Assembly (NCBI GenBank): GCA_934149005.1
Contig: CAKPDN010000004.1
Coordinates: forward strand, 62,001-126,000
Direction of reading: 5' to 3'
Length of the DNA stretch: 64,000 nucleotides
From: an uncultured Clostridia bacterium
Lineage (GTDB): Bacteria; Bacillota; Clostridia; TANB77; CAG-508
Shown: positions 7,409 to 15,419 of the stretch, piece after piece
Position numbering within the stretch: position 1 is the stretch's first letter
Layout: every line of letters begins with the position of its first letter
Position numbers and translations under genes: made by a program
The notes under the pieces: model-generated
Told to the model about the DNA's origin: nothing
What the model saw: the letters and a program-made list of their open reading frames with translations, nothing else
Databases searched by the model: none

Positions 7409-7835
7409 TCACAACATTATGCTGGAGTTGCATTTGATGTGGGGCAAACATTAAGTAACTCACAAAGGCTAAGATTATATAATAGTGCAGTAAATTCAGG
7501 TGTATGGTATTATGTAGAACCAATTTCACAAACTCCTACATGGGTACATTTTGATAAAAGATTTCGGCAAACCAGCATGTTCAATAGGAGGATTTCCTAC
7601 TTTAAAAAGAGGAAGTTTAAGTAACTATGTTTTGATAGCACAAGATAATTTAAATACATTAGGATTTAGAACTGGTGGATTAGATGGAATTTTTGGTTCA
7701 GCCACACAAAATGCAGTAATATCATATCAAAGATCAATAGGATTAACAGCAGATGGGATTGTAGGATGTAATACATGGCGATCATTACAAGAAAATGTTG
7801 TTGGAACAGGACCAACAAATACTACTATAAATTAA
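7409..7835 (+). pseudogene. 5'-truncated M15 peptidase with PG-binding domain, CGG shift
   Basis: The open frame begins abruptly at SQHYAGVAFDVGQ, the H-x2-G-x-A-x-D zinc motif of M15 (VanY-like) peptidases, just after an in-frame TAA; the N-terminal half is absent. It continues through YYVEP...WVHFDKRF, which contains the remaining Glu and His ligands, to an in-frame CGG at 7565-7567. Skipping C7565 restores FGKPACSIGG and a peptidoglycan-binding-1 domain (NTLGFRTGGLDGIFGSAT ... ADGIVGCNTW). The gene is a truncated remnant of a phage-endolysin-type or cell-wall hydrolase. The CGG break is the same type as in apparently functional genes, so only the 5' loss argues for a pseudogene. Confidence 0.7.
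7565..7567 (+). other. CGG +1 frameshift site 2 (TTT-CGG-C)
   Basis: In-frame CGG. The M15/PG-binding protein resumes only in +1 as GGC AAA CCA (Gly-Lys-Pro). Confidence 0.75.
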
Positions 7836-7836
7836 A

Positions 7837-7874
7837 AAAATTGCTAAATGAACTTAGCTCATTTAGCAATTTTT
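7837..7874 (+). terminator. intrinsic terminator
   Basis: AAAATTGCTAAATGA pairs with TCATTTAGCAATTTT around a short loop, just after the peptidase remnant, and ends in T residues. Confidence 0.75.
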
Positions 7875-7892
7875 AAATACGAACAATTATAC

Positions 7893-7932
7893 GTGGGCTG
7901 AACTCTATATTTAAATATAGAGCTCGGCCCAC
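7893..7932. terminator. 20-bp hairpin at 3' end of XRE gene
   Basis: GTGGGCTGAACTCTATATT pairs with AATATAGAGCTCGGCCCAC with two non-Watson-Crick positions. It is unusually G+C-rich for this genome. A T-rich stretch follows on the plus strand (7936-7945), and it lies just past the end of the minus-strand XRE gene. It may terminate in one or both directions. Confidence 0.5.
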
Positions 7933-7943
7933 TACTGTTCTTT

Positions 7944-8282
7944 TTATTCTTCATTCATATCTGTTTCAGCAATAGTTTTTGCAACATTATATATTAATTT
8001 TTGTTTCTCAGGAGAAACACTTTTAATTAAATCTGTAAATTCCTTATCTAAATAATTTTCAGAACTACTAGAAGCACCATTTAATAAATAACCTTCTGAA
8101 ACATCTAATAAACCACATAGTTGATTTAATCTTTTTAAATTAATATGGGAATTACCTCTTTCAACTCTACTTAAAAAAGCGACAGAAATATCAATTTTAT
8201 CAGCTAAATCTTCTTGAGTCATATTTTTTGCAAGTCTTGCTTGTTTTATTCGAGAACCTATAACACTATAATCAATAGCCAC
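7944..8282 (-). CDS. XRE-family transcriptional regulator
   Basis: The 112-residue protein has an XRE helix-turn-helix in residues 7-65 (IGSRIKQARLAKNMTQEDLADKI, then FLSRVERGNSHINLKRLNQL). A short acidic/helical C-terminal section (SPEKQKLIYNVAKTIAETD) is typical of SinR-like repressors with an oligomerisation tail. Several ACTTATA repeats with near-helical spacing lie upstream of its start and before the divergent M23 peptidase gene. It probably controls itself and perhaps that gene. Confidence 0.85.
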   Translation of the reverse strand: MAIDYSVIGSRIKQARLAKNMTQEDLADKIDISVAFLSRVERGNSHINLKRLNQLCGLLDVSEGYLLNGASSSSENYLDKEFTDLIKSVSPEKQKLIYNVAKTIAETDMNEE

Positions 8283-8310
8283 AGTTAATCACCTTCCTTT
8301 TAAATACTTT

Positions 8311-8414
8311 ACTTATACACTTTAATCCATTTATTATAAATAAAAATTTATAAAAATAATATATCATTTAACTTATAAGTTTTGAAGTAACTTATAAACA
8401 CAAATAAACTTATA
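8311..8414. promoter_or_regulatory. array of ACTTATA operator-like repeats
   Basis: ACTTATA occurs at 8311-8317, 8371-8377, 8390-8396 and 8408-8414. The second copy is the palindrome ACTTATAAGT, and the last three are 18-19 bp apart, near two helical turns. The array lies between the divergent XRE and M23 genes in a 374-bp intergenic region that otherwise holds only A+T-rich sequence and the M23 promoter. Confidence 0.5.
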
Positions 8415-8595
8415 GGTTATATTAAGCTATATATTAAAATTAAACTTTATATATTAAAAGCGACAATACTTGCTAAAAAATGAAGAAAAACAGCAAAAAA
8501 AGAAGTAAAAAAGAGGAAAAAAGTAATAAAACCTAAAAAATAGACCTTAAGAACTAGAAAAATCAGGAAAAAAGTTTAAATAATGTATACATAAT

Positions 8596-8624
8596 TTGCA
8601 AATGAACAGAATATATAGTATAAT
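8596..8624 (+). promoter_or_regulatory. sigma-A type promoter of M23 gene
   Basis: TTGCAA at 8596-8601, a 17-bp spacer and TATAAT at 8619-8624, about 32 bp ahead of the GTG start. Confidence 0.6.
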
Positions 8625-8656
8625 AAATAATAGTCGCGTTAAAAAGGAAAAGGAGA

Positions 8657-9619
8657 GTGAAATTTATTAGTATAAGAAAATTTAAATTTTATACGAAAGA
8701 AACATTAAAATTTTTTAACATAGCTTTATTAGCTTTCGGTTTTATTATCGCGATAGTATTAATAAAATATAAACCAATGTATGAAGTTAAAATTTCTGGA
8801 GAAGGTATTGGATATATAGAAAATAAAAATGCCTTGAATGAAATAATAAAAAATGATATAGAAAATTATAAAGGAAAAAATATTGATAAAGTAGAGCTTA
8901 AAGAAGATCCAGAATATAAGTTAAAATTAGTAGAAAAGACCAAAGAAGAGGACAAAAACAAAATAATAATAGCACTGCAAAAAGAAGTGAAAATAACATA
9001 TAAATATTATGAAATATCCTCAAACGAAGAAGTTATAGAAAAAGTTGATACTTTAGAGATTGCAGAACAATTAGTAAACAATATAAAAGAAATATCAAAT
9101 GAAGAACAGAAACTTTCTGTAAATGAAAAGACAACCCAAAATATAGAAGAAATAACTACAAACACAATAGAAGTAGCAGAAAAAAATATAATAGAAAAAT
9201 TAAAAATTGATAATACAGAAGAAATAACAAATATAAATGGTATAAAAATTGCTACATTACCAGTAACAGGAACAATTTCTTCAAGATATGGAGAAGCAAG
9301 TAGTATAAGGTCATCAACACATACTGGATTAGATATAGCAGCACCAACTGGTACACCAATAAAAGTTATAGCAAATGGAACAGTAACATTTTCAGCATAT
9401 AGCGGTTCATATGGATATTTAGTAAAAATAGAACATGGTAATAATTTAGAAACTTGGTATGCTCATACAAGCAAAATGTATGTAAAAGTTGGGCAAGAAG
9501 TAAAAGCAGGAGATATAATAGCAGCAGTTGGTAATACAGGAAATTCAACAGGACCTCATTTACATTTAGAATTAAGAATAAATGGAAAACACGTAAATCC
9601 ACAAAAATATTTATATTAA
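8657..9619 (+). CDS. membrane-anchored M23 metallopeptidase
   Basis: GTG 8657 follows AAAGGAAAAGGAGA. Residues about 20-40 form a signal anchor (FFNIALLAFGFIIAIVLI). A charged, mostly helical stalk of roughly 150 residues leads to a C-terminal LytM/M23 domain. Zinc-ligand motifs are visible as H-T-G-L-D-I-A-A and H-L-H-L-E, with a W-Y-A-H between them; GQEVKAGDIIAAVGNTGNST is the usual M23 core. Such enzymes cleave peptidoglycan cross-bridges outside the membrane; several Clostridia use membrane-bound M23 proteins in sporulation or division. The product is typical in length (320 residues) and intact. Confidence 0.85.
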   Translation: MKFISIRKFKFYTKETLKFFNIALLAFGFIIAIVLIKYKPMYEVKISGEGIGYIENKNALNEIIKNDIENYKGKNIDKVELKEDPEYKLKLVEKTKEEDKNKIIIALQKEVKITYKYYEISSNEEVIEKVDTLEIAEQLVNNIKEISNEEQKLSVNEKTTQNIEEITTNTIEVAEKNIIEKLKIDNTEEITNINGIKIATLPVTGTISSRYGEASSIRSSTHTGLDIAAPTGTPIKVIANGTVTFSAYSGSYGYLVKIEHGNNLETWYAHTSKMYVKVGQEVKAGDIIAAVGNTGNSTGPHLHLELRINGKHVNPQKYLY

Positions 9620-9621
9620 AA

Positions 9622-9771
9622 GAGTATTTTGTAAAAGATATTCTTAGAAAAATAGAACGTGCTATTCGATATACAATAGAAGCGGCATGGGAAAAAGGAA
9701 ACCAACAGGCAGCAGAAGAAGTTTTTGGTTATACAATATCATATGATGAAGGAAAGCCAACAAATAGCTAA
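9622..9771 (+). pseudogene. gene remnant after M23 gene
   Basis: An open frame of about 50 codons without an identifiable start or Shine-Dalgarno reads KDILRKIERAIRYTIEAAWE and ends at TAA 9769-9771. The codon use is protein-like (Glu/Ala/Arg-rich helix). It is in a different frame from the M23 gene, and no CGG links the two. It looks like the 3' end of a lost gene. Family not recognised. Confidence 0.35.
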
Positions 9772-9832
9772 TTTATTGCAATGTTATCAGATAAGATTAA
9801 AATAAAAATGAAATTAATCTGTTAAGAAAATA

Positions 9833-9876
9833 AAAGGAAGGGACTCTTGAAAAAGAATTCCCTCCTTTGTTTTTAT
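9833..9876 (+). terminator. intrinsic terminator
   Basis: AAAGGAAGGGA at 9833-9843 pairs with TCCCTCCTTT at 9859-9868 and is followed by GTTTTTAT. Confidence 0.75.
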
Positions 9877-9882
9877 ATAGAC

Positions 9883-9910
9883 TTGACAATTTTTTCTAAT
9901 AATATATAAT
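9883..9910 (+). promoter_or_regulatory. sigma-A promoter of adhE
   Basis: TTGACA at 9883-9888, a 16-bp spacer and TATAAT at 9905-9910, 35 bp before the adhE ATG. Confidence 0.75.
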
Positions 9911-9945
9911 AAAAAGGACAAAATGAATACTAAGGAGGAATTAAA

Positions 9946-12546
9946 ATGCCAGAAAATAATGAAGAAGAAAGAATACAAAAGATTATAAATGATTTGGTTA
10001 AAAAGGCCAAAAAAGCATCAGAAGAATATATGAAATTAAACCAAGAACAAATAGATAATATAGTAAAAACAATGTCTATGGCAGGATTAGAACATCACAT
10101 GGAACTTGCTAAAATGGCAGTAGAAGAAACCAGAAGAGGAATATATGAAGATAAAATAACAAAAAACATGTTTGCAACAGAATATGTATATCATAGTATA
10201 AAATATGAAAAAACAGTTGGTGTAATAAATGAAAATAATGAAGAAGATTATGTGGAAATAGCAGAGCCAGTAGGGATAATAGCCGGAGTAACACCAGTAA
10301 CAAACCCAACATCAACAACAATGTTCAAATCAATAATATCTGCAAAAACTAGAAATGTAATAATATTTGGATTCCATCCATCAGCACAAAAATGCAGTTC
10401 AGAAGCTGCAAGAATTTTAAGGGATGCAGCAGTTAAAGCAGGAGCACCAGAAAATTGTATATTATGGATAGAAGAACCATCAATAACAGCAACAAGACTA
10501 TTAATGAACCATCCAGATGTAAACTTGATATTGGCAACAGGTGGAACAGGGATGGTACGTTCTGCATATTCATGTGGAAAACCAGCACTTGGAGTAGGAC
10601 CAGGAAATGTACCATGTTATATAGATAAAACAGCAAAATTAAAAACATCAGTAAATGATTTAGTATTATCAAAATCATTTGACAATGGAATGATATGTGC
10701 ATCAGAACAAGCAGTTTTAGTGGATAAAGACATATATCAAGAATTTGAAAAATTAATGAGAGAAGCAGGATGTTACTTTGTAAATCCAGAAGAAAAACAA
10801 AAATTACAAAACTCAATGTTTGAATATGTGGAAGAATATGGATACAAACTAAAATCACATGTACCAGGTCAAACACCATATACAATTGCAAAAGAAGCAG
10901 GATTTGAAGTACCAGAAGACACGAAAGTAATAGTTGTATATGAAGAAGGAATAGGAAACAAATATCCATTTTCAAAAGAAAAACTAAGTCCAGTTTTAAC
11001 ATATTACATTGTTAAAGATGAAGAAGAAGGAATTGCAAAATCAGAAAAATTATTGGAATTTGGAGGACTTGGACACTCAGCAGTAATTCATAGTGAAAAC
11101 AATGACACTATTTTAAAATTTTCAGAAACAATGAAAGCTGGAAGAATAATAGTAAACTCACCATCAACACATGGGGCAATAGGCGATATATATAATACCA
11201 ATATGCCATCATTAACTTTAGGATGTGGATCATTTGGAGGAAATTCAACAACAGCAAATGTATCATCAGTAAATTTAATAAATATAAAAAGGGTTGCAAA
11301 AAGGAGAGTTAATATGCAATGGTTTAAAGTTCCAGAAAAAATATATTTTGAAGCAGGTTCAATAGCCTACTTAGAAAAAATGCCAGATATAGAAAGAGCA
11401 TTTATAGTAACAGATCAAGGAATGGTCAAATTAGGATATGTAGATAGAATTTTATATCATTTAAGAAAAAGAAAACAATATGTACATTCAGAGATATTTA
11501 GTGATGTAGAGCCAGACCCATCATTTGATACAATTAAAAAAGGTGTTGAACAAATGAAGAATTTCAAACCTGATGTAATAATTGCGATTGGTGGAGGAAG
11601 TCCAATGGATGCTGCAAAAGGAATGTGGCTATTTTACGAACATCCAGAGGCAGATATTGAAGGATTAAAATTAAAATTCATGGACATTAGAAAACGTACT
11701 TACAAATTTCCTAAATTAGGAGAAAAAGCAAAAATGGTAGCAATACCAACAACATCTGGAACTGGGTCAGAGGTAACATCATTTGCAGTAATTACAGACA
11801 AAGAAAAAGACAGAAAATACCCACTAGCAGATTATGAATTAACACCAGATGTTGCAATAGTAGACCCAGACCTCGTTATGAGTCTTCCAAAATCAGTAAC
11901 TGCTGACACAGGAATGGATGTACTAACACATGCATTAGAAGCATATGTATCAAACATGGCATCAGACTATACAGATGGTTTAGCAGAAAAAGCAGTTGAA
12001 TTAGTAATTAATTATTTAGAAAAAGCATATAATGATGGAAATAACAAACTAGCAAGAGAAAAAATGCATAATGCAAGTACAATAGCAGGAATGGCATTTA
12101 CAAATGCATTTTTAGGAGTAAGCCACTCAATTGCACACAAAATAGGTGCAGAGTTCCATTTACCACATGGTAGAATAAATGCAATATTATTACCTTATGT
12201 TGTAAAATATAATGGAACTAAACCATCAAAATTTGTATCATTCCCTAAATACGAATATTATATAGCAGATGAAAAATACAGTAATTTGGCAAAAAAACTA
12301 GGACTAAAAGCAGAAACAGTAGAAGATGGAATAAATAGTTTGGTAGAAAGAATTGAACAATTAAATGAAAATTTAGGAATTCCAAAATCATTTGAAAAAG
12401 CAGGAATAAATGAACAAGAATTTCTATCAAAATTAGATATTCTAGCTGATAGAGCTTTTGAAGATCAATGCACAACAGCGAATCCAAGAGTACCATTAGT
12501 TACAGAAATAAAACAAATTATGTTAGATAGTTATTATGGAAAATAA
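9946..12546 (+). CDS. adhE: bifunctional acetaldehyde-CoA/alcohol dehydrogenase
   Basis: The 866-residue protein joins an N-terminal CoA-acylating aldehyde dehydrogenase domain (about 1-440) to a C-terminal iron-dependent alcohol dehydrogenase (about 455-866). Visible motifs are the GPGNVPCYID region, the catalytic cysteine in NGMICASEQ near residue 251, the NAD-binding IAIGGGSPMDAAKG, and the Fe-ligand segment AHKIGAEFHLPHGRINAILL. AdhE reduces acetyl-CoA to ethanol and regenerates NAD+ in fermentation. AAGGAGG precedes the ATG. It is monocistronic, between a terminator-promoter pair and an unrelated gene. Length is normal and nothing is missing. Confidence 0.97.
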   Translation: MPENNEEERIQKIINDLVKKAKKASEEYMKLNQEQIDNIVKTMSMAGLEHHMELAKMAVEETRRGIYEDKITKNMFATEYVYHSIKYEKTVGVINENNEEDYVEIAEPVGIIAGVTPVTNPTSTTMFKSIISAKTRNVIIFGFHPSAQKCSSEAARILRDAAVKAGAPENCILWIEEPSITATRLLMNHPDVNLILATGGTGMVRSAYSCGKPALGVGPGNVPCYIDKTAKLKTSVNDLVLSKSFDNGMICASEQAVLVDKDIYQEFEKLMREAGCYFVNPEEKQKLQNSMFEYVEEYGYKLKSHVPGQTPYTIAKEAGFEVPEDTKVIVVYEEGIGNKYPFSKEKLSPVLTYYIVKDEEEGIAKSEKLLEFGGLGHSAVIHSENNDTILKFSETMKAGRIIVNSPSTHGAIGDIYNTNMPSLTLGCGSFGGNSTTANVSSVNLINIKRVAKRRVNMQWFKVPEKIYFEAGSIAYLEKMPDIERAFIVTDQGMVKLGYVDRILYHLRKRKQYVHSEIFSDVEPDPSFDTIKKGVEQMKNFKPDVIIAIGGGSPMDAAKGMWLFYEHPEADIEGLKLKFMDIRKRTYKFPKLGEKAKMVAIPTTSGTGSEVTSFAVITDKEKDRKYPLADYELTPDVAIVDPDLVMSLPKSVTADTGMDVLTHALEAYVSNMASDYTDGLAEKAVELVINYLEKAYNDGNNKLAREKMHNASTIAGMAFTNAFLGVSHSIAHKIGAEFHLPHGRINAILLPYVVKYNGTKPSKFVSFPKYEYYIADEKYSNLAKKLGLKAETVEDGINSLVERIEQLNENLGIPKSFEKAGINEQEFLSKLDILADRAFEDQCTTANPRVPLVTEIKQIMLDSYYGK

Positions 12547-12599
12547 ATTACCTTAAACAGAAAACTATAAAGATAGAGGTAGAAAGATAGGTGGACCGA

Positions 12600-13979
12600 A
12601 TGAAGATAACAAAAAAAATAAACAAATTTTTTAATAGAAATGCTCCAGAAGCAATATCCAAACATGAAAAAGTAGATAAAAAGGTAAATGAAAAAGCAAA
12701 TGAAATAGAAAAATTATATATTACAAAAAAAGAAAATGGAGAGGAAAATCCAATAAATGATACAGTAGAAAAAATACTGCAAATTGTACAGAATAATCTA
12801 GATCCAGTAGAAGTAAGAAAACTTTTAACAGAATTGATAGAAAGGGATAATATCTCAGACCAAGTTGTAGAGAGGACAGCTATAGAATTATCAAAAAAAG
12901 ATAATATAGAAAATAATATAATAGTAGAAGCAATAGACAAGGCCAAAACAAATATTCCAGATAGTACAATTAGAAATATAGTGAAAAAAGGGGACATGGA
13001 TATACAAGACAACTTAGAATTAATTCAACAAATGCATGATCAAGAAAAACAAAAACAGGCAAAACAAGAACAACTTGAAATTCAAAAGCAGGAACAACAA
13101 AAAGAGTTAGAAAAACAAAGAAAAAAGGCAAAGACAGAATTAGAAATAATAAGGTCTAAGATAAAAGAAATGAATGATGGAGAAATAGGAGAAAAAATAT
13201 CAGAGATTAAGGAACAGTTAAAAGCAGAAAATATAAATAAGGAGATAGACGAATTAATTAAAAATATAATAGCACAAAAAATGGCAGAAGATATCTATAA
13301 TGATGCAAGAAAAAACCCATCAATATATAAGTTGTCTAAAGCAATGCCTACAGGAGAAATGATAGAAAGAGATTTAACAACGACAGTACAAGAAAAATAT
13401 AAAGAAATAGAAGAAAAAAGAGGAACAAAAGAAGGAAGATTTAATAGAAAAGAGTTTAAAAAGTCAATTTTAAACGAAATGGGAAGACAAATTTGTATAG
13501 AATATACGAAAACGAGAATATTTAATATTCCAGAATCAAAAGAATTAAGCCAAATGACAAAAGAAGAAAAAAAATATTTGATAGACACTATACAAAAACA
13601 TATTAATAAAAAATTGAAAAAAGAAGACATTGTAGACATATCAAGACAAATAAATGATGGAAATAAAGAATTACAGAGAAAAGAAAATCAAATTATAAAT
13701 TTGATAAGACAAACTCCAACAGAGGAAAAAGGTGAAATAATAGATATATTAAATAAAATGATAATTGACAAAAACAAGTTAAATATAATAGAAATGATAG
13801 ATAATACAGGACTATTAAAGAAACTTGAAAATATACCAACCGAAGAAAGAGAAAAAATTATTTGTATAATAAATAATACATTAGATAAAAGAACAAAATA
13901 TAATGTGTCTGCCAAAACACCCAAAATAAATGGGGTAAAAATTAGTAATAAGCAAACAATAGATAAAAAGGAAAGATAA
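12600..13979 (+). CDS. hypothetical charged coiled-coil protein (459 aa)
   Basis: ATG 12600 is preferred because AGGTGG at 12588-12593 lies 6 bp upstream; a GTG at 12591 is inside that site. The product is almost entirely charged helix, rich in Lys, Glu, Ile and Gln. A Gln/Lys/Glu coiled coil lies near residues 145-185 (QEKQKQAKQEQLEIQKQEQQ). There is no signal peptide, membrane segment or known motif. A terminator overlaps its last codons. I cannot name a family; a cytoplasmic structural or scaffold role is only a guess. Confidence 0.55.
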   Translation: MKITKKINKFFNRNAPEAISKHEKVDKKVNEKANEIEKLYITKKENGEENPINDTVEKILQIVQNNLDPVEVRKLLTELIERDNISDQVVERTAIELSKKDNIENNIIVEAIDKAKTNIPDSTIRNIVKKGDMDIQDNLELIQQMHDQEKQKQAKQEQLEIQKQEQQKELEKQRKKAKTELEIIRSKIKEMNDGEIGEKISEIKEQLKAENINKEIDELIKNIIAQKMAEDIYNDARKNPSIYKLSKAMPTGEMIERDLTTTVQEKYKEIEEKRGTKEGRFNRKEFKKSILNEMGRQICIEYTKTRIFNIPESKELSQMTKEEKKYLIDTIQKHINKKLKKEDIVDISRQINDGNKELQRKENQIINLIRQTPTEEKGEIIDILNKMIIDKNKLNIIEMIDNTGLLKKLENIPTEEREKIICIINNTLDKRTKYNVSAKTPKINGVKISNKQTIDKKER

Positions 13980-14001
13980 AATTGATTTTATCTTTCCTTT
14001 T
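13966..14001 (+). terminator. intrinsic terminator overlapping gene end
   Basis: AAAAGGAAAGATAAAA at 13966-13981 is perfectly complementary to TTTTATCTTTCCTTTT at 13986-14001 with a 4-nt loop. The stop codon lies inside the left arm. Confidence 0.85.
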
Positions 14002-14177
14002 CTAATGAATGCAAACAGCAGAAATTTTTTTCACACAAAATTTACACAAAAAATAACATTTGGGAATAATAGAAAAATAAAATACCCATATAATATAAAT
14101 ATGAAAAATATGGGAGCAGAAAAATTGAAAATTAAATAATAAGCAATTTAAAAGCACCAAAGAAAGGTGGAAACCAA

Positions 14178-14828
14178 ATGAAAGAAAACAAAGAATTACA
14201 AAAAATTGAAAATATAATGGAGATAGAAATACCAATAGACACAAAAAGCAAAGAATTTGAAAAAGTAATGTTTATATATAAAGTAGCACTAAAAGAAATA
14301 AACACAAAACTAGAAATATTGAAAGATGAATTTAAACTATTTTATGAATATGATTTAATAGACCACATAAACATAAGAATAAAATCACCAGAAAGTATCA
14401 CAAAGAAAATGAAAGACAAAAGTTTACAATATACATATAAGGAAATGATTGAAAATATCAATGATATTGCAGGAATAAGAGCAATATGCCCAATTCAAAA
14501 AGACATATACTCAATAAGAAACTTGATTACAAAAATACCAGGAATAAAAGTACTAAAAGAAAAAAATTATGTAAAAAATCCCAAAAAAAGTGGATATTCA
14601 AGTTATCATATGATTCTTGAGGTTCCAATTACATTGTCACAAAATTTGATATACGTAAAAGTTGAACTTCAAATAAGAACATTAGCAATGGATTTTTGGG
14701 CAAGTATTGAACACAAAATGAAATATAAACCAGATAAAGCGGTTACAAAATCAACTTCAAAAGAACTTGTACAATGTGCTAAAATGGTAAATAAATTAGA
14801 TAATAAAATGATGTTATTAAATACATAA
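14178..14828 (+). CDS. relQ: small alarmone synthetase, RelQ/YjbM type
   Basis: The 216-residue protein is a stand-alone RelA/SpoT synthetase domain with no HD hydrolase and no ACT/TGS regions. Motifs in order are IKSPESITKKM, the NDIAGIRAICPIQKDIY core, KKSGYSSYHM and VELQIRTLAMDFWASIEHKMKYK, matching the SAS1 (RelQ/YjbM) family. These enzymes transfer pyrophosphate from ATP to GDP or GTP to make (p)ppGpp under stress. Length fits the family. GAAAGGTGG precedes the ATG. Immediately downstream lies a large palindromic repeat element. Confidence 0.9.
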   Translation: MKENKELQKIENIMEIEIPIDTKSKEFEKVMFIYKVALKEINTKLEILKDEFKLFYEYDLIDHINIRIKSPESITKKMKDKSLQYTYKEMIENINDIAGIRAICPIQKDIYSIRNLITKIPGIKVLKEKNYVKNPKKSGYSSYHMILEVPITLSQNLIYVKVELQIRTLAMDFWASIEHKMKYKPDKAVTKSTSKELVQCAKMVNKLDNKMMLLNT

Positions 14829-14841
14829 GGGAAGATAAAAT

Positions 14842-15313
14842 GTTAAACTGCATAGTTTTTGAAAAAATGGCGTGTAAGATGCTTACTTAAGGATTATATA
14901 TATATTTGGTATTGTATCAGTTTGAATGAAGTAAAAAATAGAAAATCTTAAATAAAAAATGGAGGAATGCTCACGGAAAAAATGTATATGTATATGGTTT
15001 GATAATCTTCTCGGTTCAATACGCAACATAAGAATTTCTAAAATAAATTAATGGCACCCTTCCACTTAGTCCTCACTTCGTTCGACATGAACTCTTTCCA
15101 TTAATTTATTTAAGAAATTCTAATATTGCTCCAATCACATTCGAAAATGATAAAAGCATATACATATACATTTTTTAACCTGAGTGAGAGAGACTCTATT
15201 TTTTATTTTAGATTTTCTTTTTGAACGTAATGAACAGGATACAATACCAAATATATATATAATCCTTAAGTAAGCATCTTACATACCATTTTACAAGAAC
15301 TATGGATTGTAAC
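14842..15313. repeat. large palindromic intergenic element, copy A
   Basis: This fills most of the 591-bp gap between relQ and dnaG. The outer arms 14851-14918 and 15238-15304 are inverted copies over about 67 bp with a few mismatches, and the outermost bases approach GTTACAAT...ATTGTAAC. Inside are inner arms (with GAATGAAG, GGAATGCTCACGG and GAGTGAGAGAG), a TGTATATGTATATG stem, and a central inverted repeat around AATAAATTAATGG. An inverted relative lies at 33843-34172. The inner sequences match closely, but the outer arms differ between copies while staying self-complementary. No protein is encoded. A MITE-like element or a structured RNA are the options. Confidence 0.75.
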
Positions 15314-15419
15314 GCCCAAATTTGTTTGACCTTATTTTTTTTAAAAACAAAGAAGGATTTATGTAAAATAGGTCGAATATTATATATAAGTATGTTTATT
15401 TGAAAGAAAGAGAGGAAAA

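Noticed and set aside
9622..9771. C-terminal extension of the M23 peptidase by frameshift
   Set aside because: It is in another frame, there is no CGG at the M23 end, and the M23 domain already ends normally.
10109..11299. Leucine-rich minus-strand ORFs within adhE and other long genes
   Set aside because: They lie opposite well-supported genes and have the composition expected of reverse complements of A-rich codons.
14842..15313. Group II intron or ribosomal RNA fragment
   Set aside because: No intron domain V-like motif, no reverse transcriptase and no rRNA-like sequence; instead it is a simple nested palindrome with a second copy at 33843.
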